A stretch of DNA of 11,971 bases, taken from Planctomycetia bacterium (lineage in GTDB: Bacteria > Planctomycetota > UBA1135 > GCA-002686595). Shown in pieces: positions 5,917-11,971 of this stretch (positions are counted from its first letter, which is position 1; every line of letters begins with the position of its first letter). A program made the translations under genes and the position numbers. The stretch is from contig SXKQ01000164.1 in NCBI GenBank assembly GCA_005778045.1, forward strand, positions 1 through 11,971, read 5' to 3'. The notes under the pieces were generated by a model. The model was not told the origin of the DNA. It saw only the letters and a list, made by a program, of their open reading frames with translations, and ran no database searches.

Positions 5917-7311
5917 CTACTTCTTCCCCCGTTGCGCTGCGAGAGAGCCCGCAGGCTTGGTGTCCCGGGCCTGCTTTTCCTGCGCCACCGCAGCCTGCGC
6001 GAGACGTCCGATGAGCTCGCGCGTCTCGGGGAGCGGAGTGGTTTCGTGGGTGCCTTGGCGCAGCAGCAGCTCCACAGCGGGCCGCAGCGCGATGGCCGCG
6101 TCGAGGCGCGCGTTGGTGCCCGGCTTGTAGGCGCCGATCTCGACCAGATCGCGACCTTCCTTCCACGCGGCCAGCAGGCCGCGCACCGCGCCCACCTCGA
6201 CACGCTGCGCCTCGCTCGAGAGCGAGGGCAGGAGACGCGAGAGGCTCGCGAGCACGTCGATCGCGGGATAGTGACCGCGCTGGGCGAGATCGCGCGAGAG
6301 CACGAGGTGCCCGTCGAGCAGGCCGCGCAGCGTGTCCGCCACGGGGTCGTTCACGTCATCGCCGTCGAGCAGGATCGTGAGCAGTCCGGTGATCGAGCCC
6401 TTCTGCGTGCGGCCCATGCGCTCGACGAGCTTGGGGACCGTGGCGAAGAAACTGGGCGGGAAGCCGCGCACCGTCGGCGGCTCGCCGGCCGCGAGGCCGA
6501 TCTCGCGCGAGGCCGCGGCGAAGCGCGTGATCGAGTCCATCACGAGCAGTACGTCGAGGCCCTGGTCGCGGAACCACTCCGCGACCGTGACAGCGACGAA
6601 GGGCGCCATGAAGCGCTCGATCGGTGGCCGGTCCGAGGTCGCGACGACCATCACGGACTTCGGCATGTTCTCGGGGCCGAGCACCTCGTCGACGAACGCG
6701 CGCACTTCGCGACCGCGCTCGCCCACGAGGCACACCACGATCACCTGCGCGTCCGTGCCGCGCGTAATCTGGCCGAGCAAGGTCGACTTGCCGACGCCGG
6801 ACCCGGAGAAGATGCCGAGGCGCTGGCCGCGGCCGAGCGTGGCGAAGCCGTCGATGGCGCGCACGCCAGTCTGCAGTGGCTCGTCGATCGGCTTGCGCGA
6901 GAGCGGGTCGGGCGAGTCGGTGCGCACGTTGCGCAGCTCGAGCTCGGGAATGCGCGGGCCGTTGTCGAGCGGCGAGCCGAAGCCGTCGACCATGCGGCCG
7001 AGCAGCTCCCGGCCCACCGGCACGCAGAACGAGCGCTTGAGCGCGATCACCGGCTGGTTGGGGGCAATGCCGAAGATGTCCCCGTGCGGCATGAGCAGCG
7101 TGCTCGAGCCGCGGAAGCCGACGACCTCCGCATCCACGAAGGCATTCGCGCTGCCGACGGAGCCGCGGCGAATGCGGCACAGCTCGCCGACGGCTGCCGG
7201 CACGCCGGTGGCCTCGATCATCACGCCCGAAACGTTCTCGACGCGCCCGCGAAAGTGGGGTGCCGCGGCTTCGCCGATCGCGCGCTTGCAGCGCTCGAGG
7301 TCGAGCTTCAC
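5917..7311 (-). CDS. fliI: Flagellum-specific export ATPase FliI
   Basis: FliI is the hexameric ATPase, related to F1 beta, that unloads substrates and chaperones at the flagellar export gate. The 464-residue length is typical. In order: a beta-barrel N-domain (about 20-90); the start of the ATPase domain with QTGVRAIDGFATLGRGQRLG; Walker A GSGVGKST at 170-177 (K175); GERGREVRAF (197-206); Walker B VLLVMDS (254-260); and RGHYPAIDVL, which is strongly conserved in type III ATPases. The helical C-terminal domain ends in a basic tail. The start is GTG 7311-7309, preceded by GGGGAG at a 5-nt spacing and overlapping the fliH stop as GTGA. The frame continues upstream inside fliH but has no family similarity there. 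No key residue is missing. Confidence 0.97.
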   Translation of the reverse strand: MKLDLERCKRAIGEAAAPHFRGRVENVSGVMIEATGVPAAVGELCRIRRGSVGSANAFVDAEVVGFRGSSTLLMPHGDIFGIAPNQPVIALKRSFCVPVGRELLGRMVDGFGSPLDNGPRIPELELRNVRTDSPDPLSRKPIDEPLQTGVRAIDGFATLGRGQRLGIFSGSGVGKSTLLGQITRGTDAQVIVVCLVGERGREVRAFVDEVLGPENMPKSVMVVATSDRPPIERFMAPFVAVTVAEWFRDQGLDVLLVMDSITRFAAASREIGLAAGEPPTVRGFPPSFFATVPKLVERMGRTQKGSITGLLTILLDGDDVNDPVADTLRGLLDGHLVLSRDLAQRGHYPAIDVLASLSRLLPSLSSEAQRVEVGAVRGLLAAWKEGRDLVEIGAYKPGTNARLDAAIALRPAVELLLRQGTHETTPLPETRELIGRLAQAAVAQEKQARDTKPAGSLAAQRGKK

Positions 7312-7841
7312 GAGAGCTCCCCGAGCAAGCGCTCGTGGATCGAGCGCAGTGCCTCGGCGTTCTCCCGCACGAGCAGCCCGTGCGGTGTCTCGACATGTAC
7401 GTCGCCGCGGGCGACCGCGTCGTCGGCCTCGAGCTCTGTACCGGCGCGGAAGCGCACGCTCTCGAGCTGCGCGAGGTCGGCTGGGTTGAGATGCACGGTG
7501 CACGGGCCGCGACCGGCGCCGGAGGCGGCGAGGGCCTCGCGCACCATCGACTCCATGTTGTGCGTGCTGGCCATCAGCTCCTTGCGCACCAGAGTGCGCG
7601 CGATCTCGACCGCGAGCGCCACGGCGTTGCGCGCGAGAGTGCCCTGAGCCTCCTCGCGTGCGGCGTCGAGACGCGCGGCGGCGAGCTCGAGAGCGCGCGC
7701 GGCGTGGGCGCTGGCGGCGCGTTCACCCTCGGCACGTGCTTGGGCGACGCGCTTCTCGACCAGAGAGGCGAGCCCGCCGCGGCAGAGCGTGGCGGCGCGG
7801 GGCGCGCTGGGGAGCGCGAGCTTGAGCTTTTCAGGAGACAA
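7308..7841 (-). CDS. fliH: Flagellar assembly protein FliH
   Basis: FliH forms dimers that bind and restrain FliI and dock it at FliN and FlhA. The 177-residue protein has an Ala/Arg/Glu-rich helical region (about 24-105) and a C-terminal domain (about 113-175) with TVHLNPADLAQLE and GDVHVETPHGLL, the family's G-x-(I/V)-x-(I/V)-E-T-P-x-G signature. The start codon is TTG 7841-7839, with AGGAG 6 nt upstream; it overlaps the end of fliG by 11 nt. The next in-frame ATG is at residue 90, far too late. The protein contains no tryptophan, while Salmonella FliH uses N-terminal Trp residues for docking, so docking must differ. Identity is strong from the C-terminal motif and place between fliG and fliI. 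Confidence 0.92.
   Translation of the reverse strand: MSPEKLKLALPSAPRAATLCRGGLASLVEKRVAQARAEGERAASAHAARALELAAARLDAAREEAQGTLARNAVALAVEIARTLVRKELMASTHNMESMVREALAASGAGRGPCTVHLNPADLAQLESVRFRAGTELEADDAVARGDVHVETPHGLLVRENAEALRSIHERLLGELS
7317..7322 (-). promoter_or_regulatory. Ribosome binding site for the GTG start of fliI
   Basis: GGGGAG on the minus strand, inside the 3' end of fliH, lies 5 nt before GTG 7311-7309. It decides the fliI start against the longer open frame. Confidence 0.65.
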
Positions 7842-8853
7842 GGTCCTCTCCTGCCCGCACGGGGCGGAACTCGCCGGACTCCATCAGGGTTCGGACGGCC
7901 TTCATGATCTCGGCGCGCGCGGCATGGATCTCGCGCACGTTCATCGCACCGGCGATCTCGCGCTCGTCCTTGACCATGTCGCGGACGCGCGAGCTCAGGT
8001 TGGCCATGATGTTCTGCTCGACCGCAGCCGAGGAGCCCTTGAGCGAGATCGCGAGGGTGCGCGTGTCGACCGAGCCGAGCACCTTCTGCATCGCGCGGCT
8101 GTCCAAGTCAGCCAGGTTTTCCCACGTGAACATGAACTCGCGGATGTTCGTCGCCATCTTGGCGTCGTCGCGGTGGATGCCGTCGAGGACGATCTTCTCG
8201 ACCTCGGGCTGGCTGTAGTTCAGCACCTCGGCGATCGTGCGCAGGCGCGCGCCGGTGTCCGGAGCGACCGGACCGCTGATGGCCTCGCGTACGCGGGCCT
8301 GCAGGTCCTGAGCGATGGCGACGAGCGTCTCGAAGCTCGGCGGCACCAGCGTCGCCATGCGGCGGATCATGGTCAGCGCTCGCTCGGCGTCCATCATCCC
8401 GAGCAACTCAGCGGAGAGGGCCGGGTCGAGGTGTGCGAGCACGAGAGCGGCCACGGCATCGGACTCGTGGGAGAGCGCGCGCAGGATCAGGTCCGCGGGT
8501 TCCTTTTCGATCGCGAGGAACGGTCGCTCGTGCAGCAGGCGCTGCTGGATCTTCTTGAACAGCTCGCCGGCCTGCGATTTGCCGAGCGTCTGCTCGAGCA
8601 TCGTGCGCAGCTCGTCCTCGCTGCGCAGGCGGGTGGCGCGCGGCTTGCGGAGGCTCTTCACGAACTCGCGATCGAGCGCGCGCACGGCCTCGATGGCGAC
8701 CATGTCCGCTTCGAGCTTGGCCATCGCCTCGACCACCTCGACGATCACCTTCTCGTCGATGTTCTTGATGACGTTCGCCGCGGCCTCCTTGTCGAGGCTC
8801 ATCAGGAATGCGGCCGCTTTCTGGGCGCCGCTCATCTCTTTGCTGGAACCCAT
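7831..8853 (-). CDS. fliG: Flagellar motor switch protein FliG
   Basis: FliG is the torque-receiving ring between the MS ring and FliM. The 340-residue product contains N-terminal (about 8-95), middle (about 115-195) and C-terminal (about 205-335) FliG domains. The C-domain is recognisable in MFTWENLADLDSRAMQKVLG and LAISLKGSS. Torque residues by alignment to E. coli: K272 (K264), R289 (R281), D296 (D288) and E297 (D289) are kept or conservative, but R297 is replaced by N305. The EHPQ motif of the middle domain is ESDA at 130-133. Thus the FliM contact and one torque charge are altered, while overall length and fold cues are normal. It starts with ATG 3 nt after the fliF stop; the C-terminal tail of FliF ends in a FliG-binding helix, as expected. 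The gene overlaps fliH by 11 nt. Confidence 0.95.
   Translation of the reverse strand: MGSSKEMSGAQKAAAFLMSLDKEAAANVIKNIDEKVIVEVVEAMAKLEADMVAIEAVRALDREFVKSLRKPRATRLRSEDELRTMLEQTLGKSQAGELFKKIQQRLLHERPFLAIEKEPADLILRALSHESDAVAALVLAHLDPALSAELLGMMDAERALTMIRRMATLVPPSFETLVAIAQDLQARVREAISGPVAPDTGARLRTIAEVLNYSQPEVEKIVLDGIHRDDAKMATNIREFMFTWENLADLDSRAMQKVLGSVDTRTLAISLKGSSAAVEQNIMANLSSRVRDMVKDEREIAGAMNVREIHAARAEIMKAVRTLMESGEFRPVRAGEDLVS
7848..7852 (-). promoter_or_regulatory. Ribosome binding site for the TTG start of fliH
   Basis: AGGAG on the minus strand, inside the last codons of fliG, is 6 nt before TTG 7841-7839. It is among the best-matched sites in the window and supports the rare TTG start. Confidence 0.65.
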
Positions 8854-8856
8854 GGG

Positions 8857-10431
8857 CTAGACCTTGGCGGTGGCCTTCTCGTCGACCCAGCGGGAGAGGA
8901 TCTCACCGACCTTGCGCGGGTCGGTGCGCACGAGCTCCTCGATCTGGGCGCGCGCGAGCGTCTCGGGGTCGATGCTGGGCTCCGCGCCGGTCGAGCCCGC
9001 GCTGGCGTCGGACCCGGCGCTCGCGGCCTCGGCGGAGGCCTTGCGGCCGCCGCGCAGGCTGGTGAAGAGCAGCGCGAGGAACGCGACCGCGGCCGCGATC
9101 TCGACGCCGCGCTCGATCAGGAGCTGCGTCATCGCGCTCGGGCCTTCGTCCTCGACCAGCGTCTCGCCTTGGACCGCGGGCTCGCCGGTGGCGACGTCGG
9201 GTGCCACGAAGGCGGTGGTCGTGACGCCGATCACGTCCTGACGCTGGACGTCGAAGCCGACGGCGGCCTCGACGATCTTCTGAAGCTCGGCCTTGCGCGC
9301 CGCAAGGCTCTCGTCGACAACGAGCGAGACGTACAGGCGCTCGAGGCGCGGCACGGTGCGCACGGTCTGGGTGCGCGAGCGGCTGGTCTCGTAGGTGGTC
9401 TTGTTGTCCTTGGTCTTTGAGGCCGACGGGGTGGAGGAGCTCGCAGCGGCGGGCACGCCGGCCGACTCGTTTCCGAACTCGGTCGGCGCGTTCGCGGTCA
9501 CGCCCGCGAGGCCGCCGACTCGGGAGCCCGAGCCGAGCGGCGTCTGGGTTTCCTTCGTGTCGATCTGCACGGCGACCGTCTCGGGGTCGATCTTCTCGTC
9601 GATGATCGTGCTCTGGTCGTAGTTCCACTGCGAGGTGACCGTCACGAGCGCCTTGCGCGCGCCGAAAGTCTGCTCGAGGTGACGGTTGGCCTTGATGGAG
9701 AGCTCGCGCTCGTAGGTGTCGGCTTGGGCGAGGAACTCGCGCGCGGTGCGGCCCGTGTCCTCGTCGGACGTGGGATCGTGCAGCGTGCGGCCCGACTGGT
9801 CGGTGATGATCACGTTCTCGGCCGGCACGCCGAAGCGGAAGCGCACGAGCTTGGCCACGTTCGCGGCCTGCTCGGCGGTGAGCTCCGCTGCACCCTTGAG
9901 CGCGAGCGCGACCGAGACCTGCACAGGCTTCTTCGCGCGCAGCGGTGAGGTGTCGGGCATCGAGGTCGTCACGGTGGCATCGCCGACGAACTCGAGCTGC
10001 TCGAGCAGGCGTTCCGTCTCCTGCCATTCGCGCTTCTGCATCGTCTGCGCGCGCTCGCCGGCGGAGAGGAAGATCGTCGACGCGCCGGTGGAGGAGGCGT
10101 CGATGCCGCGGGGCTGGGCCTTGAGCGACTCCGAGAGCGCGACGGCGATCTGCGCGGCGTCGAACTGCGGCTCGTCGACGTAGACGACGAACGGGCCGGG
10201 GAAGTCGCTGACGCGGTAGCGCACCTGCGCCTCGGCGAGGGCCTTCTCGACCGCGACGCGCTCGGTGTCGGACAGGTTTGTGTAGAGCTTGACGAAGTAT
10301 GGCTGCGCCGAGAGCCAGCTGCCGATGCCGAAGGCCGCGATCACCGCGACGAGCGAGATGGCCACCACGAGCTTGGAGCGCGCGGGGGCCTTCATGGCGG
10401 CGTCGAGGAGGTTGTTGAGTTCGAAGTTCAT
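8857..10431 (-). CDS. fliF: Flagellar MS-ring protein FliF
   Basis: FliF makes the MS ring in the inner membrane, the base on which rod, export gate and C-ring assemble. The 524-residue protein has two membrane helices (about 20-40 and 443-459) flanking a large periplasmic part. Ring-building motifs 1 and 2 lie at about 45-106 and 125-205 (FLSAGERAQTMQKREWQETE at 121-140; VRFRFGVPAENVIITDQSG at 196-214). The third is split around a low-complexity beta-collar insertion (about 300-345, Gly/Ser/Ala rich). The cytoplasmic tail ends in an acidic/hydrophobic helix (488-518, ARAQIEELVRTDPRKVGEIL) that binds FliG. The length is slightly below E. coli FliF (552). The ATG has AGGA close upstream and follows the fliE stop by 11 nt. 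Confidence 0.96.
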   Translation of the reverse strand: MNFELNNLLDAAMKAPARSKLVVAISLVAVIAAFGIGSWLSAQPYFVKLYTNLSDTERVAVEKALAEAQVRYRVSDFPGPFVVYVDEPQFDAAQIAVALSESLKAQPRGIDASSTGASTIFLSAGERAQTMQKREWQETERLLEQLEFVGDATVTTSMPDTSPLRAKKPVQVSVALALKGAAELTAEQAANVAKLVRFRFGVPAENVIITDQSGRTLHDPTSDEDTGRTAREFLAQADTYERELSIKANRHLEQTFGARKALVTVTSQWNYDQSTIIDEKIDPETVAVQIDTKETQTPLGSGSRVGGLAGVTANAPTEFGNESAGVPAAASSSTPSASKTKDNKTTYETSRSRTQTVRTVPRLERLYVSLVVDESLAARKAELQKIVEAAVGFDVQRQDVIGVTTTAFVAPDVATGEPAVQGETLVEDEGPSAMTQLLIERGVEIAAAVAFLALLFTSLRGGRKASAEAASAGSDASAGSTGAEPSIDPETLARAQIEELVRTDPRKVGEILSRWVDEKATAKV

Positions 10432-10442
10432 CCGTTCCTACC

Positions 10443-10805
10443 TCACACGCTCATTCGCATGGTCTCGCGGTATGCGTCGATCAGCTTGTTGCGCACCTCG
10501 AGGCTGAACTTGAAGACCAGCTCGGACTGCTTGAGCTGCCCCGCGACCTCGTGGAAGTCGCCGACCTTTCCGGTCAGCAGGTCGACCGGCAGGCTCTCCG
10601 AGGTCTTGATCGTCTCGTCGGCGCGCGAAACGCCCTGAGCCAGCGCCTCGGCGAAGCTCGGGGCTCCGGTGGGAGCGGCCGCGCCCTGCAGGCCCTCGCC
10701 CGCGCGCGGGATGGCGCCCTCGACCTTCGCACCCCGCTGCATCGAGGCCAGCGCGGCCTCGATGGCCGCCTTCGCGAGTCCGCCTTGTCCTACGCCTTGG
10801 ATCAT
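10443..10805 (-). CDS. fliE: Flagellar hook-basal body protein FliE
   Basis: FliE is the first rod component, joining the MS ring and export gate to the FlgB/FlgC rod. The 120-residue product has a variable Ala/Gly-rich first half and a conserved helical second half with DFHEV (83-87) and LKQSELVFKFSLEVRNKLID (91-110), then AYRETMRMSV at the very end. That end pattern (R-N-K-x-x-x-A-Y-x-E-x-M-R-M-x-V) is diagnostic. The length is slightly above the usual 100-110. The ATG lies 20 nt after the flgC stop, with no strong Shine-Dalgarno sequence. The gene belongs to the same transcript as flgC and fliF. Confidence 0.95.
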   Translation of the reverse strand: MIQGVGQGGLAKAAIEAALASMQRGAKVEGAIPRAGEGLQGAAAPTGAPSFAEALAQGVSRADETIKTSESLPVDLLTGKVGDFHEVAGQLKQSELVFKFSLEVRNKLIDAYRETMRMSV

Positions 10806-10825
10806 CGGGATCAGCCGTCTTCAGG

Positions 10826-11257
10826 TCACTGGAGGAGGCGCAGAGCGCGCTCCGCCATGCGCACGAAGCCGTCCTGCGCTTGCAGGTTGGCCTCGTAGGC
10901 ACGCATGGCAGTGATCAGATCGGCCATTTCCCGCGTGGTGTTGACGTTTGGGTAGGAGACCCAGCCCGCAGTGTCAGCATCGGGATGAGAGGGGTCGTTG
11001 ACCCTCTGGAAGGGGGTCTGGGTGTCCTCGGACACGGCCCGGACCCGCACCCCGGCGTTCTCGACTCCGCCCCCCTCCAGCTGGCGCAGGATGGGCTCGA
11101 ACTCGACCACCTCGCGGCGGTAGGGGCTGCCCTCGGGGGTTTTGGTGACCGAGGCGTTGGCGATGTTCTTGGCGACCGTGTCGATGCGCACGCGTTCGGC
11201 GGACATGCCGGTCGCCGCGATGCGCATCCCGCTGAAGAGGTTGTTCACGCCGTCCAT
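10826..11257 (-). CDS. flgC: Flagellar basal-body rod protein FlgC
   Basis: FlgC is a proximal rod protein exported by the flagellar type III system. The 143-residue product shows the rod/hook N-terminal motif (AERVRIDTVAKNIANASVTK, 20-39), a short middle domain with SPYRREVVEFEPIL (44-57), the GWVSYPNVN signature (98-106) and the C-terminal helix (REMADLITAMRAYEANLQA, 109-127). Both terminal helices needed for rod packing are complete. The ATG lies 19 nt after the flgB stop; the GGAG overlapping that stop is rather far away (16 nt), so translation may rely on coupling to flgB. Confidence 0.97.
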   Translation of the reverse strand: MDGVNNLFSGMRIAATGMSAERVRIDTVAKNIANASVTKTPEGSPYRREVVEFEPILRQLEGGGVENAGVRVRAVSEDTQTPFQRVNDPSHPDADTAGWVSYPNVNTTREMADLITAMRAYEANLQAQDGFVRMAERALRLLQ

Positions 11258-11276
11258 GGTTCAGTCTCGAGGGCTC

Positions 11277-11639
11277 CTAGCGCCCGCTCTGGATCGAGGT
11301 GTCGATCAGGTCGAAGTGGCTCTGAAGCATCGCCGCGTAGGTCTCGTACAAGAGGCGATTCTGGCGCTCGGAGTTGAGCTCGAGCTCCAGGTTCACGTTG
11401 TTGCCGTCGGGACGCGCAGGGGTCAGCGTGTCCTCGACGACAGCCGGCTGCACGCTCTCGAGCCCGCCCTTCTCGGACTCGAGAGCGTCGCGCAGCAGGC
11501 CTTCGAATTGCACCACTTGGCGCCGGTAGCCGGGCGTGTTGACGTTCGCGATGTTGCTCGAGATGACACGCGACCGCTCGGCGGTGGCGTTCATGAGCCG
11601 CATCAGCAGGTCGACGTTGCCCGTGCTTCCGGATTCCAT
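11277..11639 (-). CDS. flgB: Flagellar basal-body rod protein FlgB
   Basis: FlgB forms the first layer of the proximal rod with FlgC. The 120-residue product has the rod motif SSNIANVNTPGY (27-38) and the FlgB-specific DGNNVNLELELN (78-89, family form D-G-N-x-V-x-x-x-x-E), followed by the C-terminal helix (NRLLYETYAAMLQSHFDLID, 94-113). The length is slightly shorter than the usual 130-140. The start ATG has the strong ribosome binding site GGAAGGAG (11654-11647) at 7 nt. It begins 20 nt after the regulator stop, so no separate promoter fits between them. Confidence 0.97.
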   Translation of the reverse strand: MESGSTGNVDLLMRLMNATAERSRVISSNIANVNTPGYRRQVVQFEGLLRDALESEKGGLESVQPAVVEDTLTPARPDGNNVNLELELNSERQNRLLYETYAAMLQSHFDLIDTSIQSGR

Positions 11640-11659
11640 GGCGATGCTCCTTCCGATCC

Positions 11660-11971
11660 TCAGGCGACGAGGCCCAGCTGGCGCCAGAGCTTCATCTTGT
11701 TGGAGAGCGTGCGCGCGCTGACGCCCATGCGCCGCGCGGCCTCCGTCTTGTTGCCACCAGTCGCGGCCAGCGTCTCGAGGATCGCCTCGCGCTCGATGTC
11801 CGCGAGCGGACGGTTCGCGAGCGAGGGCACTGCGGCCGGGATCGAGGCGATCCCGCCCTGCAGCACGCCGACCGGGCCGGTGGCGGCGCCGAAGGCGATA
11901 TCCGTGGGCTCGATCGTCGTGCCCTGAGTCAGGACGACCGCGCGCTGCAGCACGTTCTCGAGCTCGCGCAC
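11660..11971 (-). CDS. Sigma-54-dependent transcriptional activator (C-terminal fragment)
   Basis: The right edge cuts this gene; only the last 103 or so codons are present. The first residues (VRELENVLQRAVVL) are the end of the AAA+ sigma-54 interaction domain, whose family signature is N-V-R-E-L-E-N. After a linker the last 50 residues form a Fis-type helix-turn-helix: ADIEREAILETLAATGGNKT, then EAARRMGVSARTLSNKMKLW. The order and spacing are as in NtrC-class activators such as FleQ, FlrC or FlbD, which drive flagellar genes through RpoN. Whether it has a receiver domain cannot be seen. Its position 20 nt before flgB suggests a local flagellar regulator made from the same transcript, hence possible autoregulation. 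No clear -24/-12 promoter was found by eye in the window. Confidence 0.88.
   Translation of the reverse strand: MRELENVLQRAVVLTQGTTIEPTDIAFGAATGPVGVLQGGIASIPAAVPSLANRPLADIEREAILETLAATGGNKTEAARRMGVSARTLSNKMKLWRQLGLVA

Noticed and set aside
7312..7503. Upstream extension of the fliI frame
   Set aside because: It lies inside fliH, is Arg/Ala rich without similarity to FliI, and the GTG at 7311 has GGGGAG at 5 nt.
1..11971. tRNA, rRNA, CRISPR arrays, insertion sequences or phage genes
   Set aside because: No repeats with regular spacers, transposase-like frames, terminal inverted repeats or RNA gene signatures were seen; the whole window is occupied by packed flagellar genes plus the TerC-family start.

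Overview
This window holds a flagellar basal-body, export-ATPase, stator and switch gene cluster. Every gene I can support is on the minus strand, so the cluster reads from the right edge to the left. The DNA is very G+C rich, with strong G/C preference at third codon positions and mixed ATG/GTG/TTG starts. The outer-membrane-type flagellar gene set, the sigma-54-type regulator in front of flgB, the large MotB/OmpA-type stator genes and the order flgB-flgC-fliE-fliF-fliG-fliH-fliI-fliJ suggest a high-GC diderm such as a planctomycete or a deltaproteobacterial/myxobacterial relative. That placement is inference. I lean towards Planctomycetota without being able to prove it.

Layout in reading order: the 3' end of a sigma-54-dependent activator (right edge to 11660); rod and MS-ring genes flgB, flgC, fliE, fliF; switch gene fliG; export ATPase complex fliH, fliI, fliJ; a motE-like gene (one membrane helix, coiled coil, MgtE-N-like end); a 133-nt gap with a long hairpin; stator genes motA, motB and a second motB-like gene; fliL; switch genes fliM and fliN; a probable terminator; and the 5' end of a TerC-family membrane protein gene at the left edge. 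Most junctions are overlaps or gaps under about 25 nt, so the cluster looks like one long transcription unit with one clear break point, the motE-motA gap.

The products form one machine. FliF is the MS ring. FliE, FlgB and FlgC build the proximal rod on it. FliG, FliM and FliN form the C-ring. FliH, FliI and FliJ feed substrates to the export gate, whose genes (flhA, flhB, fliP, fliQ, fliR) are not in this window. MotA with two MotB-like proteins and FliL form or tune the stator. The regulator probably controls flagellar transcription with RpoN.

Nothing here is a wholly unknown system. The unusual points are: two consecutive MotB-type genes that both keep the ion-binding Asp; matching decay of the FliG EHPQ motif and the FliM GGPG motif, which contact each other in well-studied motors; a degenerate CheY-binding N-terminus in FliM; Asn at a normally basic torque residue of FliG; a roughly 100-residue C-terminal extension on FliL; and a long intercistronic hairpin before motA.
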